Source of the DNA: PLA3 sp964592235
Lineage (GTDB): Bacteria; Planctomycetota; Phycisphaerae; UBA1845; UTPLA1
Direction: 5' to 3'
Assembly: GCA_964592235.1 (NCBI GenBank)
Contig: CAZQCF010000019.1
Coordinates: 7,154 to 71,153, forward strand
Length of the DNA stretch: 64,000 nt
Both the position numbers and the translations under genes were made by a program. Shown here in pieces: positions 1 through 9,068 of this stretch. The notes under the pieces are model-generated. The model was not told the origin of the DNA. It did no database searches and saw only the letters and a list, made by a program, of their open reading frames with translations. The stretch's first letter is position 1; each line of letters opens with the position of its first letter.

Positions 1-1614
1 GTGGGACTGGGCAGCGCCATCAAGGGGCAGACGCTCGGCGAGCCGCTGTTCCCCTGGGAGATTTTCCTCGCGAAACAGGTGACGCATCTGCCGGGTCTTT
101 TTTCCGACGCCGCGTCCCTTACCGGCTGGGAAGGACTATCGCTGGCGATTCTTCTTTTTGCCTGTGCATGGAGCGTCATCAAGCTGCCGCGCGGGCGCGC
201 GAAACTGCGATACCGGCTCTTGCCGGGGCTGCTCGCGGCCGTGTGGCCCTATGCGATGGTCTTCTACAGCGATACGCCGCTGCGAAACTGGTATCAGCTT
301 GTCCCATGGGATCAACCGGAAAACTATCGCATGAACGGGCAGCTCGTATCCTTCGCAAGCAACGCGCGCTTGTGCATCATCAAACGCCCCCCCGATTACA
401 GCGCCCCGCGCATCACGAATCTTGCAGAGTCTATTCGCGCGCGAGCGGATGCACTGGTTGCGACGCCTACCGGAACCAACGGCACACCGGCAAGCCCCGC
501 GACACAACCCTCGACGCTGCGACCCAACCTAGTCGTCATCATGAGCGAGGCGTTCTGGGATCCGATGCTCCTGCCCGGCGTCGAGTTCTCTTCGGATCCC
601 CTGGCGCCGCTGCGCGCGCGCAGCCCCGGCGGCAAAATTCAAACGGCCGTCTCACCGTCATTCGGCGGCCAGACGTCCAACGTCGAATTCGAGTTTCTTA
701 CGGGTTTAAGCCTTACTCCACTGCCGGCCGGCGCCAATCCATATCAGCAATACGTCATGCATGAGATTCCGTCGCTCGCCAGCCTGCTCGGGCGACGCGG
801 ATACGATGCCGTGGCGATTCACCCGTATTTCAAGTGGTACTGGAACCGCGACCGCGTGTATCCCCTTCTGGGCTTCTCACGATTCATCGGTGAGGAAGAC
901 CTCGTCGAGCCGCAGCGCAAGGGCAACTATGTCACCGATGCGACGCTCATGCGCGAAATCACCTCCATCCTGGATCAAGCCAAATCCGAGACATTCGTCT
1001 TCGCAGTGACCATGCAGAATCACTGGCCCTACCTGGCCGGCGCCCATCCTGACGAGCCGCTGACCCTCCAGGCCGACATGCTCGAAGAGGAAGATCGCGA
1101 TCTGCTGCAGCGATATTCGCAGGGCGCGCGCGAATCCGTGGCGGCCCTCGAATGGCTGATCGCCGACCTGGAGAAACGCGAGCGCCCTTCGGTGCTGGTC
1201 TTTTTCGGCGATCACCTGCCCGTGCTGGGCAATCGTTTTGGCGTTTATCGAGCCACAGGCTTCCTCGATCCCGCGACCGAAAGCCTGACCCCGGAGGAGC
1301 AATACCGAATTCGCCAGGTGCCGTTTCTGATCCACGACACGCGCCGCGGTGCGATTGCAGTGCCCGAGCTGTCGATCAAGTTTCTAGGTCCGCGAATTTT
1401 CTCCCTGCTGAACGAACCGCTCCCTCCGTTCCACAACTTCCTGAACGATCTGTCGCGTCAATGGCCCGTGCTCACCGGTATGTTCCAGGTTGACGGCGCC
1501 GGGCAGTTCAACCCACGCCGTCCGGACGAACAGGGCGAATGGCTGCGCGAGTACCGCTTGCTGCAATACGACCTGCTCTTCGGCGGCCAGTATTGCCGCG
1601 ACGCGCTGTTTTGA
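1..1614 (+). CDS. LTA synthase-like sulfatase (probably 5'-truncated by the window edge)
   Basis: Membrane-anchored phosphoglycerol/phosphoethanolamine transferase-like enzyme of the alkaline phosphatase/sulfatase superfamily, expected to act outside the cytoplasmic membrane. The N-terminus shows hydrophobic segments around residues 42-60 and 75-90. The catalytic domain starts near residue 175 (NLVVIMSEAFWDP). GGQTSNVEFEFLTG supplies the expected Thr nucleophile, and FFGDHLPVLG is the conserved metal-binding Gly-Asp-His segment. The reading frame is open from base 1 with a GTG, and LTA synthases normally have about five membrane segments, so the true start probably lies outside the window. 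The substrate cannot be read from the sequence; transfer to a periplasmic glycan or lipid is inference. Confidence 0.8.
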   Translation: MGLGSAIKGQTLGEPLFPWEIFLAKQVTHLPGLFSDAASLTGWEGLSLAILLFACAWSVIKLPRGRAKLRYRLLPGLLAAVWPYAMVFYSDTPLRNWYQLVPWDQPENYRMNGQLVSFASNARLCIIKRPPDYSAPRITNLAESIRARADALVATPTGTNGTPASPATQPSTLRPNLVVIMSEAFWDPMLLPGVEFSSDPLAPLRARSPGGKIQTAVSPSFGGQTSNVEFEFLTGLSLTPLPAGANPYQQYVMHEIPSLASLLGRRGYDAVAIHPYFKWYWNRDRVYPLLGFSRFIGEEDLVEPQRKGNYVTDATLMREITSILDQAKSETFVFAVTMQNHWPYLAGAHPDEPLTLQADMLEEEDRDLLQRYSQGARESVAALEWLIADLEKRERPSVLVFFGDHLPVLGNRFGVYRATGFLDPATESLTPEEQYRIRQVPFLIHDTRRGAIAVPELSIKFLGPRIFSLLNEPLPPFHNFLNDLSRQWPVLTGMFQVDGAGQFNPRRPDEQGEWLREYRLLQYDLLFGGQYCRDALF

Positions 1615-1617
1615 AGA

Positions 1618-1647
1618 TTAGCCGATCTGAAAGTCGCGCCTTATAAT
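1618..1647 (+). promoter_or_regulatory. Candidate promoter for the efflux adaptor gene
   Basis: A perfect TATAAT lies at 1642-1647 in the spacer after the sulfatase. The best -35-like hexamer at about 18 bp spacing (TTAGCC, 1618-1623) is weak. The -10 match in GC-rich DNA is the main support. Confidence 0.35.
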
Positions 1648-1730
1648 TCCGCCGCTGAAACGAGGGGAGTTCTCGCGCGGGGCAAAGTGCGGCGCGCGGG
1701 CACGGGTTTCGAGTGAGCACAGGGAATCGA

Positions 1731-2927
1731 ATGAAAACGCTGGGTATGTTGGCGGCGGTGGTCGTGGTCGGCGCAGGGAGCTGGTTCGGGTACAGCCGAT
1801 TGACCCATGGCGACGGGGCCTCCGCCTTTATGACGCGGGAAGTCGATCGTGGCGATGTCATACAGACGGTCTCGGCGACGGGTACGATCGAGCCGGTGAC
1901 CAAGGTCATCGTCGGCTCGGAAGTGAGCGGAAAGATTCACCGCTGGTACACCGACTTCAACGCCGTCGTCAAGGAAGGCGATCTGCTTGCCGAGTTGGAA
2001 ACCGACCGATTTGTGACCGCGGTGCAACAGGCCGAGGCCGATCTCGCGCTGGCTCGCGCGCGCGAGGCGGAGTCGCTGGTTCGCCACAAGGACGCGGCCC
2101 GCGAACGCGCTCGGATCGAAAAGCTGGCCGATGCCCAGAACGCCAGCGAGAACGAATTGCTCGTGGCGGTCGCGGCGGAGGAAGCGGCCCGCGCGGTCTG
2201 GCAGGGCGCACAGGCAAGCGTGAAATCGGCCGAGGCCATTCTCGGCGCGGTGCAGGTGGACCTCGCGCGGACCAAGATACGCTCGCCGATCGACGGCGTG
2301 GTCATCTCGCGCACGATCGACGTGGGGCAGACCGTCGCGGCGTCGTTGCAGGCGCCGGAGCTGTTCATCATTGCCAACGATCTGAAGCACATGCAGGTCA
2401 ACGCGAACGTCGCCGAGTCGGACATCGGGCTGATTCAGGAGGGCGGCCCGGCGATCTTCACCGTCGACGCCTACCCCAAGCGGACGTTCACCGGCAAGAT
2501 TTCGCAGATTCGCTACAACGCTACGATTGTAGACGGTGTGGTCACCTACGTGACCTTAATTGAGGTGTTCAACGATGACCTCGCGCTGCGGCCCGGCATG
2601 ACGGCGAACGTCACGTTCGAAGTTGCCAAGGCCGCGGGCGCGCTGCGTGTCCCCAACGCGGCACTGCGATTCGACCCGAACCCACCCGCACCGGGCACCG
2701 CCGGCATGGTGCGCGGCAAGATTGGCAAGCCGCGCGTTTACATCCCGGAAAAGGGCAGCGCCAAGCCCATCGAAGTAGAGACCGGTTTGAGCGACGGCGT
2801 CTTCACCGAGGTACGCGGAGACGGCGTCAAGGAGGGCATGCTGGTTATCACGGATCGCGCCATGGGCGGCCCCGGCGGAGGCGGCCGACCTGACCCATCC
2901 CGTTCTATGCGCCCGCCGCGAGGGTAG
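1731..2927 (+). CDS. HlyD/MacA-family periplasmic adaptor subunit
   Basis: Membrane-fusion adaptor of an export system. The N-terminal hydrophobic anchor is MLAAVVVVGAGSWFGY. It is followed by a lipoyl-like half motif, an alpha-helical hairpin rich in Ala/Glu/Arg (about residues 90-170), the second lipoyl half (IRSPIDGVVISRTIDVGQTV) and beta-barrel domains; the tail is Gly/Pro-rich. The ATG at 1731 is preferred over a GTG at 1713 because AGGGA lies 5 nt upstream. It sits 2 nt before an ABC ATPase gene, which marks a MacA/MacB-type pair. No permease follows in the window. Confidence 0.88.
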   Translation: MKTLGMLAAVVVVGAGSWFGYSRLTHGDGASAFMTREVDRGDVIQTVSATGTIEPVTKVIVGSEVSGKIHRWYTDFNAVVKEGDLLAELETDRFVTAVQQAEADLALARAREAESLVRHKDAARERARIEKLADAQNASENELLVAVAAEEAARAVWQGAQASVKSAEAILGAVQVDLARTKIRSPIDGVVISRTIDVGQTVAASLQAPELFIIANDLKHMQVNANVAESDIGLIQEGGPAIFTVDAYPKRTFTGKISQIRYNATIVDGVVTYVTLIEVFNDDLALRPGMTANVTFEVAKAAGALRVPNAALRFDPNPPAPGTAGMVRGKIGKPRVYIPEKGSAKPIEVETGLSDGVFTEVRGDGVKEGMLVITDRAMGGPGGGGRPDPSRSMRPPRG

Positions 2928-2929
2928 TC

Positions 2930-3703
2930 ATGCCCGACCCGATTTCATCGCATGGCCCCGGCGGCGATGCGCTGATTCACACACATGACGTGCATAAGAC
3001 GTACTACGTCGGCGACATTGCCGTGCCGGCGGTGCGCGGCGTCAGCGTCGATGTGCCGCGCCATCAGTTCCTCGCCATCATGGGCCCCAGCGGCTCGGGC
3101 AAGTCCACCTTCATGCACCTGCTCGGCTGCCTCGATCGGCCCGATCGCGGCTTGTACATGCTCGACGGCGTGGACATCGCAGACCTGTCCAAACGCGAAT
3201 TGGCATCATTGCGAAATCGCAAGATCGGCTTCGTGTTTCAAAGCTTCAATCTGCTCTCGCGCACGACCGTACTGGATAACGTCGCCTTGCCACTGACCTA
3301 TCAGGGCGTCTCTCGACGAGAACGCCGCCGACTCGCCGCCGAAATGCTCGACCGCGTCGGGCTGGCCGACCGCTCCCACCATCACACCAATCAGCTTTCC
3401 GGCGGACAGCAGCAGCGCGTAGCCGTGGCCCGGGCGCTGGTCACGCGCCCCGTCCTGCTCCTCGCAGACGAGCCGACCGGCAACCTCGACAGTCGCACGA
3501 GCGTCGAAATTATGGCACTCATGCAGGAACTGAACCGCGACACGGGCCTGACCATCGCCGTCGTCACACACGAAATGGACATCGCCGCGCACGCCCAGCG
3601 CGTGGTCACCTTCCGCGACGGCGTGATTCACGGCGATGTTGTCATGCAGGAAGTGCGCGACGCGATTGCCGAGCATCGCGCAATGGCGGCCTCCCGAGCC
3701 TGA
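2930..3703 (+). CDS. ABC transporter ATP-binding protein, MacB/LolD type
   Basis: ATPase of an ABC-type lipoprotein/macrolide-like export system. Walker A is GPSGSGKST, the Q-loop is FVFQSFNLL, the signature is LSGGQQQRVAVARAL, Walker B is VLLLADEPTGNLDS and the switch His is in VVTHEMD. The length (257 aa) fits a stand-alone LolD/MacB ATPase rather than a full MacB with fused permease. It begins 2 nt after the adaptor stop codon, so the two are surely co-transcribed. The next gene is convergent on the minus strand 22 bp away, so the FtsX/MacB-like permease expected as third component is absent here. Confidence 0.92.
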   Translation: MPDPISSHGPGGDALIHTHDVHKTYYVGDIAVPAVRGVSVDVPRHQFLAIMGPSGSGKSTFMHLLGCLDRPDRGLYMLDGVDIADLSKRELASLRNRKIGFVFQSFNLLSRTTVLDNVALPLTYQGVSRRERRRLAAEMLDRVGLADRSHHHTNQLSGGQQQRVAVARALVTRPVLLLADEPTGNLDSRTSVEIMALMQELNRDTGLTIAVVTHEMDIAAHAQRVVTFRDGVIHGDVVMQEVRDAIAEHRAMAASRA

Positions 3704-3724
3704 CCAGCGCAAGAGATCAATCCG

Positions 3725-4660
3725 CTATTCGTCCTCTTCGTCGTCGTCATCGTCAGCGGGCTTCTTCGGCTGCGGCTTGGGCTTGGCCTTCGCCGCGTCG
3801 GCCTTGTCGTCGTCTTCATCTTCATCATCCGCCGGCTTTTTCTTCGCGTTCGCCTTGCCTGCGGCCGCTTCCTCCGCGTCGCCCTTGATCTCGCCGCGCT
3901 TTGCCCGCTCGGTCGCCTTGATGACATCCGCCGTGGGGAGAATCAAGCCCGAACCGATGTCCCGCCCCAGCCCGGCAAACGCCCCGAAATTGCTTTCCAG
4001 TTCCTCCGCATCCGGCAATTGCAGCACGACAAACCCGACCACTTCGCCCTGCGCCGTGAACGCCGGCAGACCCGGCTCGAGTGATGCCCCGCCGCCCGGC
4101 ACGATCAACTCGCGCGGCTTGGTTGTCTTGCCCGCAACGCGAAACTGCCCGACCGTCACGGCGCGATCAAAGTACTTGCCCATACGACGGAGAAACACGA
4201 GCGAATCACCCACTTGCGGCTTACCCGACTTAGCGAGGTCCATGTATTCCAGCTTCTTCTTCGATGGCTCCTTGAGCTTCACCCACGCGAGGTCCAGTTC
4301 CGTGTCCCGCGCCATCACCGTCGCGGGCAGACCCTCCGTGTCGTCGCCGATCAATACCTTCAAGTCCGTCGGCCGCGCATTGCCGAACTGTCGCATAAAT
4401 CGCGGCGTGCCCAACTGGCTGCTCGAGGCAAGCACCAGGCCGTCCGGCTCGATCATGACACCGGTCGCTTCGGTCTCATTCTCGCGATCACCGAATTGGC
4501 CCTCCATCTTCAAGACGAACTTGATCGTGACGAAGGGCGCCGCGAACTTCGACGCCGCATCCCGCAGCATCGCGCCGTCGTCCGCTCGCACGCCGCCCGC
4601 CGTCATGGCCGACCACGCCAGGGCAAACACCACAGCGGAAAACCCAGATCGATTTCGCAT
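3725..4660 (-). CDS. Catalytically inactive HtrA-like (trypsin-fold) protein with acidic/lysine tail
   Basis: Secreted trypsin-fold protein with a signal peptide (residues 1-26). Aligning it by eye to the neighbouring active HtrA shows the catalytic His replaced by Ser (residue 81, in GLVLASSSQLG), the Asp retained (ELDLAWVKL), and the Gly-Asn-Ser-Gly loop replaced by EPGLPAF, so the nucleophile is gone. No PDZ domain follows; the last ~70 residues are low-complexity Lys/Ala and Asp/Glu. The ATG lies 2 nt after the stop codon of the active HtrA gene, with GAGGAG inside the end of that gene, so translation is probably coupled. A regulatory or substrate-binding pseudoprotease role is inference. 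Confidence 0.75.
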   Translation of the reverse strand: MRNRSGFSAVVFALAWSAMTAGGVRADDGAMLRDAASKFAAPFVTIKFVLKMEGQFGDRENETEATGVMIEPDGLVLASSSQLGTPRFMRQFGNARPTDLKVLIGDDTEGLPATVMARDTELDLAWVKLKEPSKKKLEYMDLAKSGKPQVGDSLVFLRRMGKYFDRAVTVGQFRVAGKTTKPRELIVPGGGASLEPGLPAFTAQGEVVGFVVLQLPDAEELESNFGAFAGLGRDIGSGLILPTADVIKATERAKRGEIKGDAEEAAAGKANAKKKPADDEDEDDDKADAAKAKPKPQPKKPADDDDDEEDE

Positions 4661-4662
4661 GA

Positions 4663-6828
4663 TTACTCCTCATCCGACGGTTGCGTTGTGCCCGTTGCAC
4701 CAACCCCGCCGGCGGGTTGACTGCTGGCCTCTTCGTCGCCTTCCTTCAAGACCGGCTTCCACTCCGGTTCGATGTATAAGAACCGCGTCTGAACGCCGCG
4801 CAACACGACCATCACCACGCGCTTCGGCTGCGCCCTGGTGACGTCATCCATCACGCGGCGAAAACTCTTCAGCCCCTTGATGTCCTGCCCCGCGATACGC
4901 TGAATCAAATCGTCCGACTCGAGGCCGCCCAGACCGGCCCAGCCGGCGGACTCGACCTGTGTCACGATGACGCCCTTTGTGGTCTCATCCCAGCGATTCT
5001 CGTCGCGGTCGAAGAACGTCACTTCGCGCACCGAGAACTCAAAATCACGATTACGCTCCTTGCGTGCCTCGTCCTGCGTGGGCCGGGTGCGCTCCAGCGT
5101 GACGGGAACCGTCATGACCTGACCATCGCGCAGCACCGACAGGTCCACATTCTGGTCAATCGTCAGCCGGCGCACCTGCCGCGCGAACAAGCCCGCGTCC
5201 TGCATGCCGCGCGGTCTCACGCGCGTGTCCCCCACCTTCAGGATGATGTCACCCACGCGCAAGCTTGACTCCGCGGCAGCGGTCTTCGGATAAATACGCG
5301 TGATCCGAAAACCCGTTCCCTCGGGCTGTCCCAGCTTATTCGCCAGCTTGTCCAGCACCGGCTGCGTCGCCACGCCGATCCATGCCTTGGGCACTTCGCG
5401 CGGCGGGTCTTCGTCGTCTTCCGGCTTCGGCTTGATGAGCGTGAGCTGCCTCTTTCCTTCGCGATCAAACTCCACGAGCAGATACTCCGGCAGCGGCTCG
5501 GTCTTCATGATCAACTTGTAGGCATCCACCAGCGCCGCAAGCGACTCGATCGGCTTGTCATCAATTCGCAGGATGACATCGCCATAGGTGATCGACGGCT
5601 CGGCCAGCGCCGCCGGTCCGCCCGAGCGTACGCTGCTGACGAACGCGCCGCGGGTGGTCTCGAACTTGCGATCGCGCGCCAGCTTCTCGGTGATCTCCCG
5701 GACCGTCAGCCCCCAAGACCGAAGCGCCGCCTCGTCGCCCCGGTCTTTTTGCAATTTCTCGGTCACGATCACTGCCTCGCTCACCGCCCCGCCGCGCTCG
5801 TACGAGACGCGCAGTTCCGAGCCGATCGGCAGGTCCGCCAGACGCTTCATGAGCGGCGGTATCTCCTCGGCGAATCGAACCGTCACCGCGTCGCCGTTGA
5901 GCCGCAGCATGACGTCGCCCGCCTGCACGCCCGCTTTGTCCGCCGGGCCGCCCTTGACGATGGAATTGACCAGCACGCCCTTCTCCAGGCCCGTTTTCTC
6001 AATCGACTTGAAGCTGACGCCGATCCAGCTGCGCGCGACTTCGCCAGCCTCGATCAGTTGCCTCGTCACGTTTTCCGCTAAGTTGCTCGGAATCGCAAAG
6101 CCGATCGAATTACCGCCCAGTTCGTTGATGCCGATGATCTCGCCCTTGAGGTTCACCAGCGGACCGCCGCTGTTGCCGGGGTGAATCAACGCGTCGTGCT
6201 GGATCCAGCGGGTGAACAGACCCGTCCGCTGACCGTCCTCCAATTCCATTTCGCTTTCATCGTTCCCGGTGAAGACGCGCTCGGTGTTCGAGACGATCCC
6301 CAGCGTGACCGAGCGCGACAGCGCCAGCGGCGAACCCATCGCCATCACGTGATCGCCGACTTCGATCTCGTCCGAATTGCCGAAGCTCGCCGTCGGCAGC
6401 GGCGTGCCCGGACTCTTTAATTTAGACAAATCGAGTTTTATCACCGCTAGGTCCGTCAGCGGGTCTTCTCCGACCAGCGTCGCGGGTATCTCCTGCTTGT
6501 CGGCCAGCGTGCAGCGAAAGCGCTTGCCCTGGCTCGTGACATGCTGATTGGTGATGATGTGCCCGTCAGGCGAGATGATCGTGCCGCTGCCGACCGACCG
6601 CCCCTTCTGCTCTTTGCCGTCCCAGTAGTTCACCGTGACGACGTGGATGTTCACCAGCGCGGGGAACACCTTGTCACGCGCGGTCTGGATCGTCTTCTTC
6701 ATGTCTTCACGGAATCGAGCCGCGCGGTCGACGTCCCCCGGTCCATCCTCCGCGTGCGTCCAGGCCCCCCCAATCAACACGGACGCGACCATCCAGCCAG
6801 TCACCCATAAACGACCTGAAAACGCCAT
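4663..6828 (-). CDS. HtrA/DegP-like serine protease with several PDZ domains
   Basis: Periplasmic S1C-family protease. Signal peptide residues 1-26, then a trypsin-like domain with a full triad: His96 (ITNQHV), Asp126 (DPLTDLAVIKL) and Ser220 (HPGNSGGP). Four PDZ-like modules can be traced, starting near residues 268 (SWIGVSF), 380 (SWGLTVREI), 505 (AWIGVAT) and 615 (FSVREVTFF); DegP has two. Length is 721 aa from the ATG at 6828, which has AAAGGGA upstream; an in-frame upstream start at 6897 lacks both a signal peptide and an SD. It is followed at 2 nt by an inactive paralogue. Role in quality control of exported proteins is family knowledge. Confidence 0.9.
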   Translation of the reverse strand: MAFSGRLWVTGWMVASVLIGGAWTHAEDGPGDVDRAARFREDMKKTIQTARDKVFPALVNIHVVTVNYWDGKEQKGRSVGSGTIISPDGHIITNQHVTSQGKRFRCTLADKQEIPATLVGEDPLTDLAVIKLDLSKLKSPGTPLPTASFGNSDEIEVGDHVMAMGSPLALSRSVTLGIVSNTERVFTGNDESEMELEDGQRTGLFTRWIQHDALIHPGNSGGPLVNLKGEIIGINELGGNSIGFAIPSNLAENVTRQLIEAGEVARSWIGVSFKSIEKTGLEKGVLVNSIVKGGPADKAGVQAGDVMLRLNGDAVTVRFAEEIPPLMKRLADLPIGSELRVSYERGGAVSEAVIVTEKLQKDRGDEAALRSWGLTVREITEKLARDRKFETTRGAFVSSVRSGGPAALAEPSITYGDVILRIDDKPIESLAALVDAYKLIMKTEPLPEYLLVEFDREGKRQLTLIKPKPEDDEDPPREVPKAWIGVATQPVLDKLANKLGQPEGTGFRITRIYPKTAAAESSLRVGDIILKVGDTRVRPRGMQDAGLFARQVRRLTIDQNVDLSVLRDGQVMTVPVTLERTRPTQDEARKERNRDFEFSVREVTFFDRDENRWDETTKGVIVTQVESAGWAGLGGLESDDLIQRIAGQDIKGLKSFRRVMDDVTRAQPKRVVMVVLRGVQTRFLYIEPEWKPVLKEGDEEASSQPAGGVGATGTTQPSDEE

Positions 6829-6973
6829 CGCGATTCCCTTTCGCAGATTTGCTCGAAGGGCCAGCCCCGGCGGCCCGCCCCCCGGGAAAGCAATCAAGCG
6901 GTAGTCTGATTGAATTCTACGACCCGAGCAAGCCGACGAGGCGTTGTCTCACGTCACCATGCCACGAGGCGGG

Positions 6974-7696
6974 TTACGCGCGCTGTTGCACCGCGCCGTC
7001 GGCAAACCCCGATTCGCCAACCAATGGGACAAACACAACGGGAAGCAGCGGCGTCTCCACGTAACGGTTTGGCCACTTGTCTATGGCCACAAGGTATTGC
7101 CGGTCCACCGAACCGATCGGAAGCACCATGCGACCGCCAACGGCCAGTTGTTCAACCAAGGGCAAGACTACCGCCGGGGCGGCGGCCGTCACCAGGATGC
7201 GATCAAACGGCGCCTGCTCCGGCCAGCCCAGCGTTCCGTCGCCCACGCGCATCCAGACATTGCGCACGTTCAGCTCCGTCAGTCGATTCTTGGCATGGTG
7301 CGACAGTGCAGCCAGACGCTCGATGGTGAACACTTCGGCGGCCAACCGCGCGAGAACAGCCGTCTGGTACCCCGTACCGGTCCCGACCTCGAGCACGCGA
7401 TGATTCACTGCCAATCCAAGACACTCGGTCATGTAGGCCACGATGTATGGCTGCGAAATGGTCTGGCCCGCCTCGGCGGGCAGAGCGCGGTCTTCGTAGG
7501 CCCGTTCGATCAACTGCGGCGGAACAAAGGCCTCGCGCGGAATCACGCGCATCGCATCCAGCACGCGCGGATCGCCAATGCCGCGCGCGACGAGCTGGTC
7601 AGCGATCATCCTGTCCGCCTGGCGATCTGACAGCGATTCGTTCCCGGGGGTGTGCGTCGCAATGCTTCCAGTCGGTTGCTGCGTGTTCCGCGGCAT
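6974..7696 (-). CDS. pcm: Protein-L-isoaspartate O-methyltransferase
   Basis: Repairs isoaspartyl residues in damaged proteins by S-adenosylmethionine-dependent methylation of the abnormal carboxyl. Family signatures are present in order: GQTISQPYIVAYMTE, the SAM-binding VLEVGTGTGYQTAVLA, and the post-II motif ILVTAAAP. Length 240 aa is slightly longer than the ~210-aa core because of about 25 extra N-terminal residues. It is divergent from the following lipoprotein gene, and the ~250-bp spacer (7697-7945) should hold both promoters; no strong consensus promoter stands out there. Confidence 0.93.
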   Translation of the reverse strand: MPRNTQQPTGSIATHTPGNESLSDRQADRMIADQLVARGIGDPRVLDAMRVIPREAFVPPQLIERAYEDRALPAEAGQTISQPYIVAYMTECLGLAVNHRVLEVGTGTGYQTAVLARLAAEVFTIERLAALSHHAKNRLTELNVRNVWMRVGDGTLGWPEQAPFDRILVTAAAPAVVLPLVEQLAVGGRMVLPIGSVDRQYLVAIDKWPNRYVETPLLPVVFVPLVGESGFADGAVQQRA

Positions 7697-7945
7697 GGCG
7701 GCGATCGCCCCGATTAACTCACCCGGCCCTTGCCACGGAGTATAGTGTCTGCACGGCCTGTGTTCATGCCCGTGTCAGGTTCGTAATTCCTTTGCAACGA
7801 TTGAATTATGAATTGCGCGGCCTTTGCGTGAACTGTACCGCCCGGCGACCGATAGAATAGGTAATAACGGGGCTGTTTGCGGACCGGAGCGGAGGACCTC
7901 GAACCTCTCGAGCTGCGCAACCGTTTAAGTGGAAAAGGCAGTAGG

Positions 7946-8647
7946 ATGACGATCGCATCGCCTGCCGCGGGCCAGAACATAGGGCAAGATTGCGTGCTTC
8001 AATCATCGATTCATCGCAACGCGCGACGGACCCTTTCGCTGGGCTTGTTGTTGCTGGCTGCAGGTTGCGAAGACGGCGTACTCCCGCTTAGTCGATCCGA
8101 GATGAAACCGGCCGCGACGGCTGCGCGGGCGCTCTTCCCGGATTCCTGCGTGGATCCGCCCGATGCCGTACGGCTGGCCACGGCCATGCTCGACGCGATC
8201 AATCGCGAGCGCACGAAGCGCGAGATTGCCCCCTTGAAACCTTCGAATGACTTGGATCAAGTCGCTGAATTCTACGCCTGCCGCCTGATTGAAGGCGCGT
8301 TCTTCAGTCATCGCGACCCGTTTGAAGGCTCAACGCTGGATGTCCGCGCCGCCAATTTCGGCTACGCCTTCTGGAAAATCGGCGAGAACCTGGCGGCTGG
8401 CCAGCCGACGGTCGAGGCCGCCATGGCGGAGCTGATGGCGTCCCCCCGCCATCGAGCAAACATCCTCGACCCTGCGTACACGGAAATTGGCATCGCCGTC
8501 AAAGTCGGCGGCGATCTGGGTATTTACTGGGTGCAGGAGTTTGGCCGCCCCGCTTCCGAGTCGCCCGATTCCGCGCCGACCTCCGAGGAGTCTGCACACT
8601 CCGCCACTCTCCCAACCACGGCACCGACATCAAAGCCTGGCGCGTGA
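7946..8647 (+). CDS. CAP/SCP-domain lipoprotein
   Basis: Predicted lipoprotein: positively charged N-terminus, hydrophobic stretch and lipobox LLLLAAGC. The mature part is a CAP (cysteine-rich secretory/PR-1-like, bacterial YkwD-type) domain with LDAINRERTKREIAPL, ACRLIEGAFFSHRDPF, IGENLAAG and SPRHRANILDPAYTEIGIA, matching the family's conserved His and Glu positions. The C-terminus is a Ser/Thr/Pro-rich tail. The ATG at 7946 is chosen over a TTG at 7877 because the former gives a normal lipoprotein signal peptide. Function of bacterial CAP proteins is poorly defined. Confidence 0.85.
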   Translation: MTIASPAAGQNIGQDCVLQSSIHRNARRTLSLGLLLLAAGCEDGVLPLSRSEMKPAATAARALFPDSCVDPPDAVRLATAMLDAINRERTKREIAPLKPSNDLDQVAEFYACRLIEGAFFSHRDPFEGSTLDVRAANFGYAFWKIGENLAAGQPTVEAAMAELMASPRHRANILDPAYTEIGIAVKVGGDLGIYWVQEFGRPASESPDSAPTSEESAHSATLPTTAPTSKPGA

Positions 8648-8684
8648 TCGGCGAACGGTCCGAGCAGGGCCTCTGCAACCCGAA

Positions 8685-8834
8685 TCAGAGGTTGCAGCCA
8701 AAGATCGACCCGATCACGTCGCTGACGACCGGTGTCGGCCCGAATCCAATGATCTGCATGAAGAAGTAAAACACATCGAGGGTTAGTTGGAGCAGGCCTG
8801 CGAAAAAGTTGATCGGGGCACAGACGATACCCAT
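8685..8834 (-). CDS. 49-residue hydrophobic small protein
   Basis: Short reading frame on the minus strand beginning MGIVCAPINFF and ending GSIFGCNL. It is almost entirely hydrophobic or small residues with two Cys (5 and 47), so it is probably membrane-associated. AAAGGA lies 12 nt upstream of the ATG, and a 7-bp inverted repeat (CTAACTC/GAGTTAG, 8866-8893) lies further upstream. No family recognised. It resembles in size and composition the 43-residue protein at 30453-30584, though the two are not obviously homologous. Supported by SD, composition and its position in an otherwise empty spacer. Confidence 0.5.
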   Translation of the reverse strand: MGIVCAPINFFAGLLQLTLDVFYFFMQIIGFGPTPVVSDVIGSIFGCNL

Positions 8835-8948
8835 TGTCGCGTCGTCCTTTCGTGATCGCTGTCACCTAACTCGCTGGAATCGATGGAGTTAGCGATCGGT
8901 CACATCCTTTGTATCGGCTGCCCGAAGCAGCGTGATTAGTCAGGCGTT

Positions 8949-8979
8949 TTGAAACGAATTGAGCTTCCGGCGGTATAAA
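8949..8979 (+). promoter_or_regulatory. Candidate promoter of the Gly-rich secreted protein gene
   Basis: TTGAAA (8949-8954) and TATAAA (8974-8979) with a 19-bp spacer, about 90 bp upstream of the start codon at 9069. The spacing is slightly long, so this is a moderate match. Confidence 0.35.
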
Positions 8980-9068
8980 ATACCTGTGGGGCGGCTCGCG
9001 CTTGGATTCCGCCCAGGCTGACCGACGATAAGAAGGAAGTGCCCTACACGCTTGTGGAGTAACGACTT

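Noticed and set aside
3636..4841. 401-residue frame rich in Ser/Arg opposite the inactive HtrA
   Set aside because: Antisense of the acidic tail and trypsin domain; Ser run comes from complementary Asp/Glu codons.
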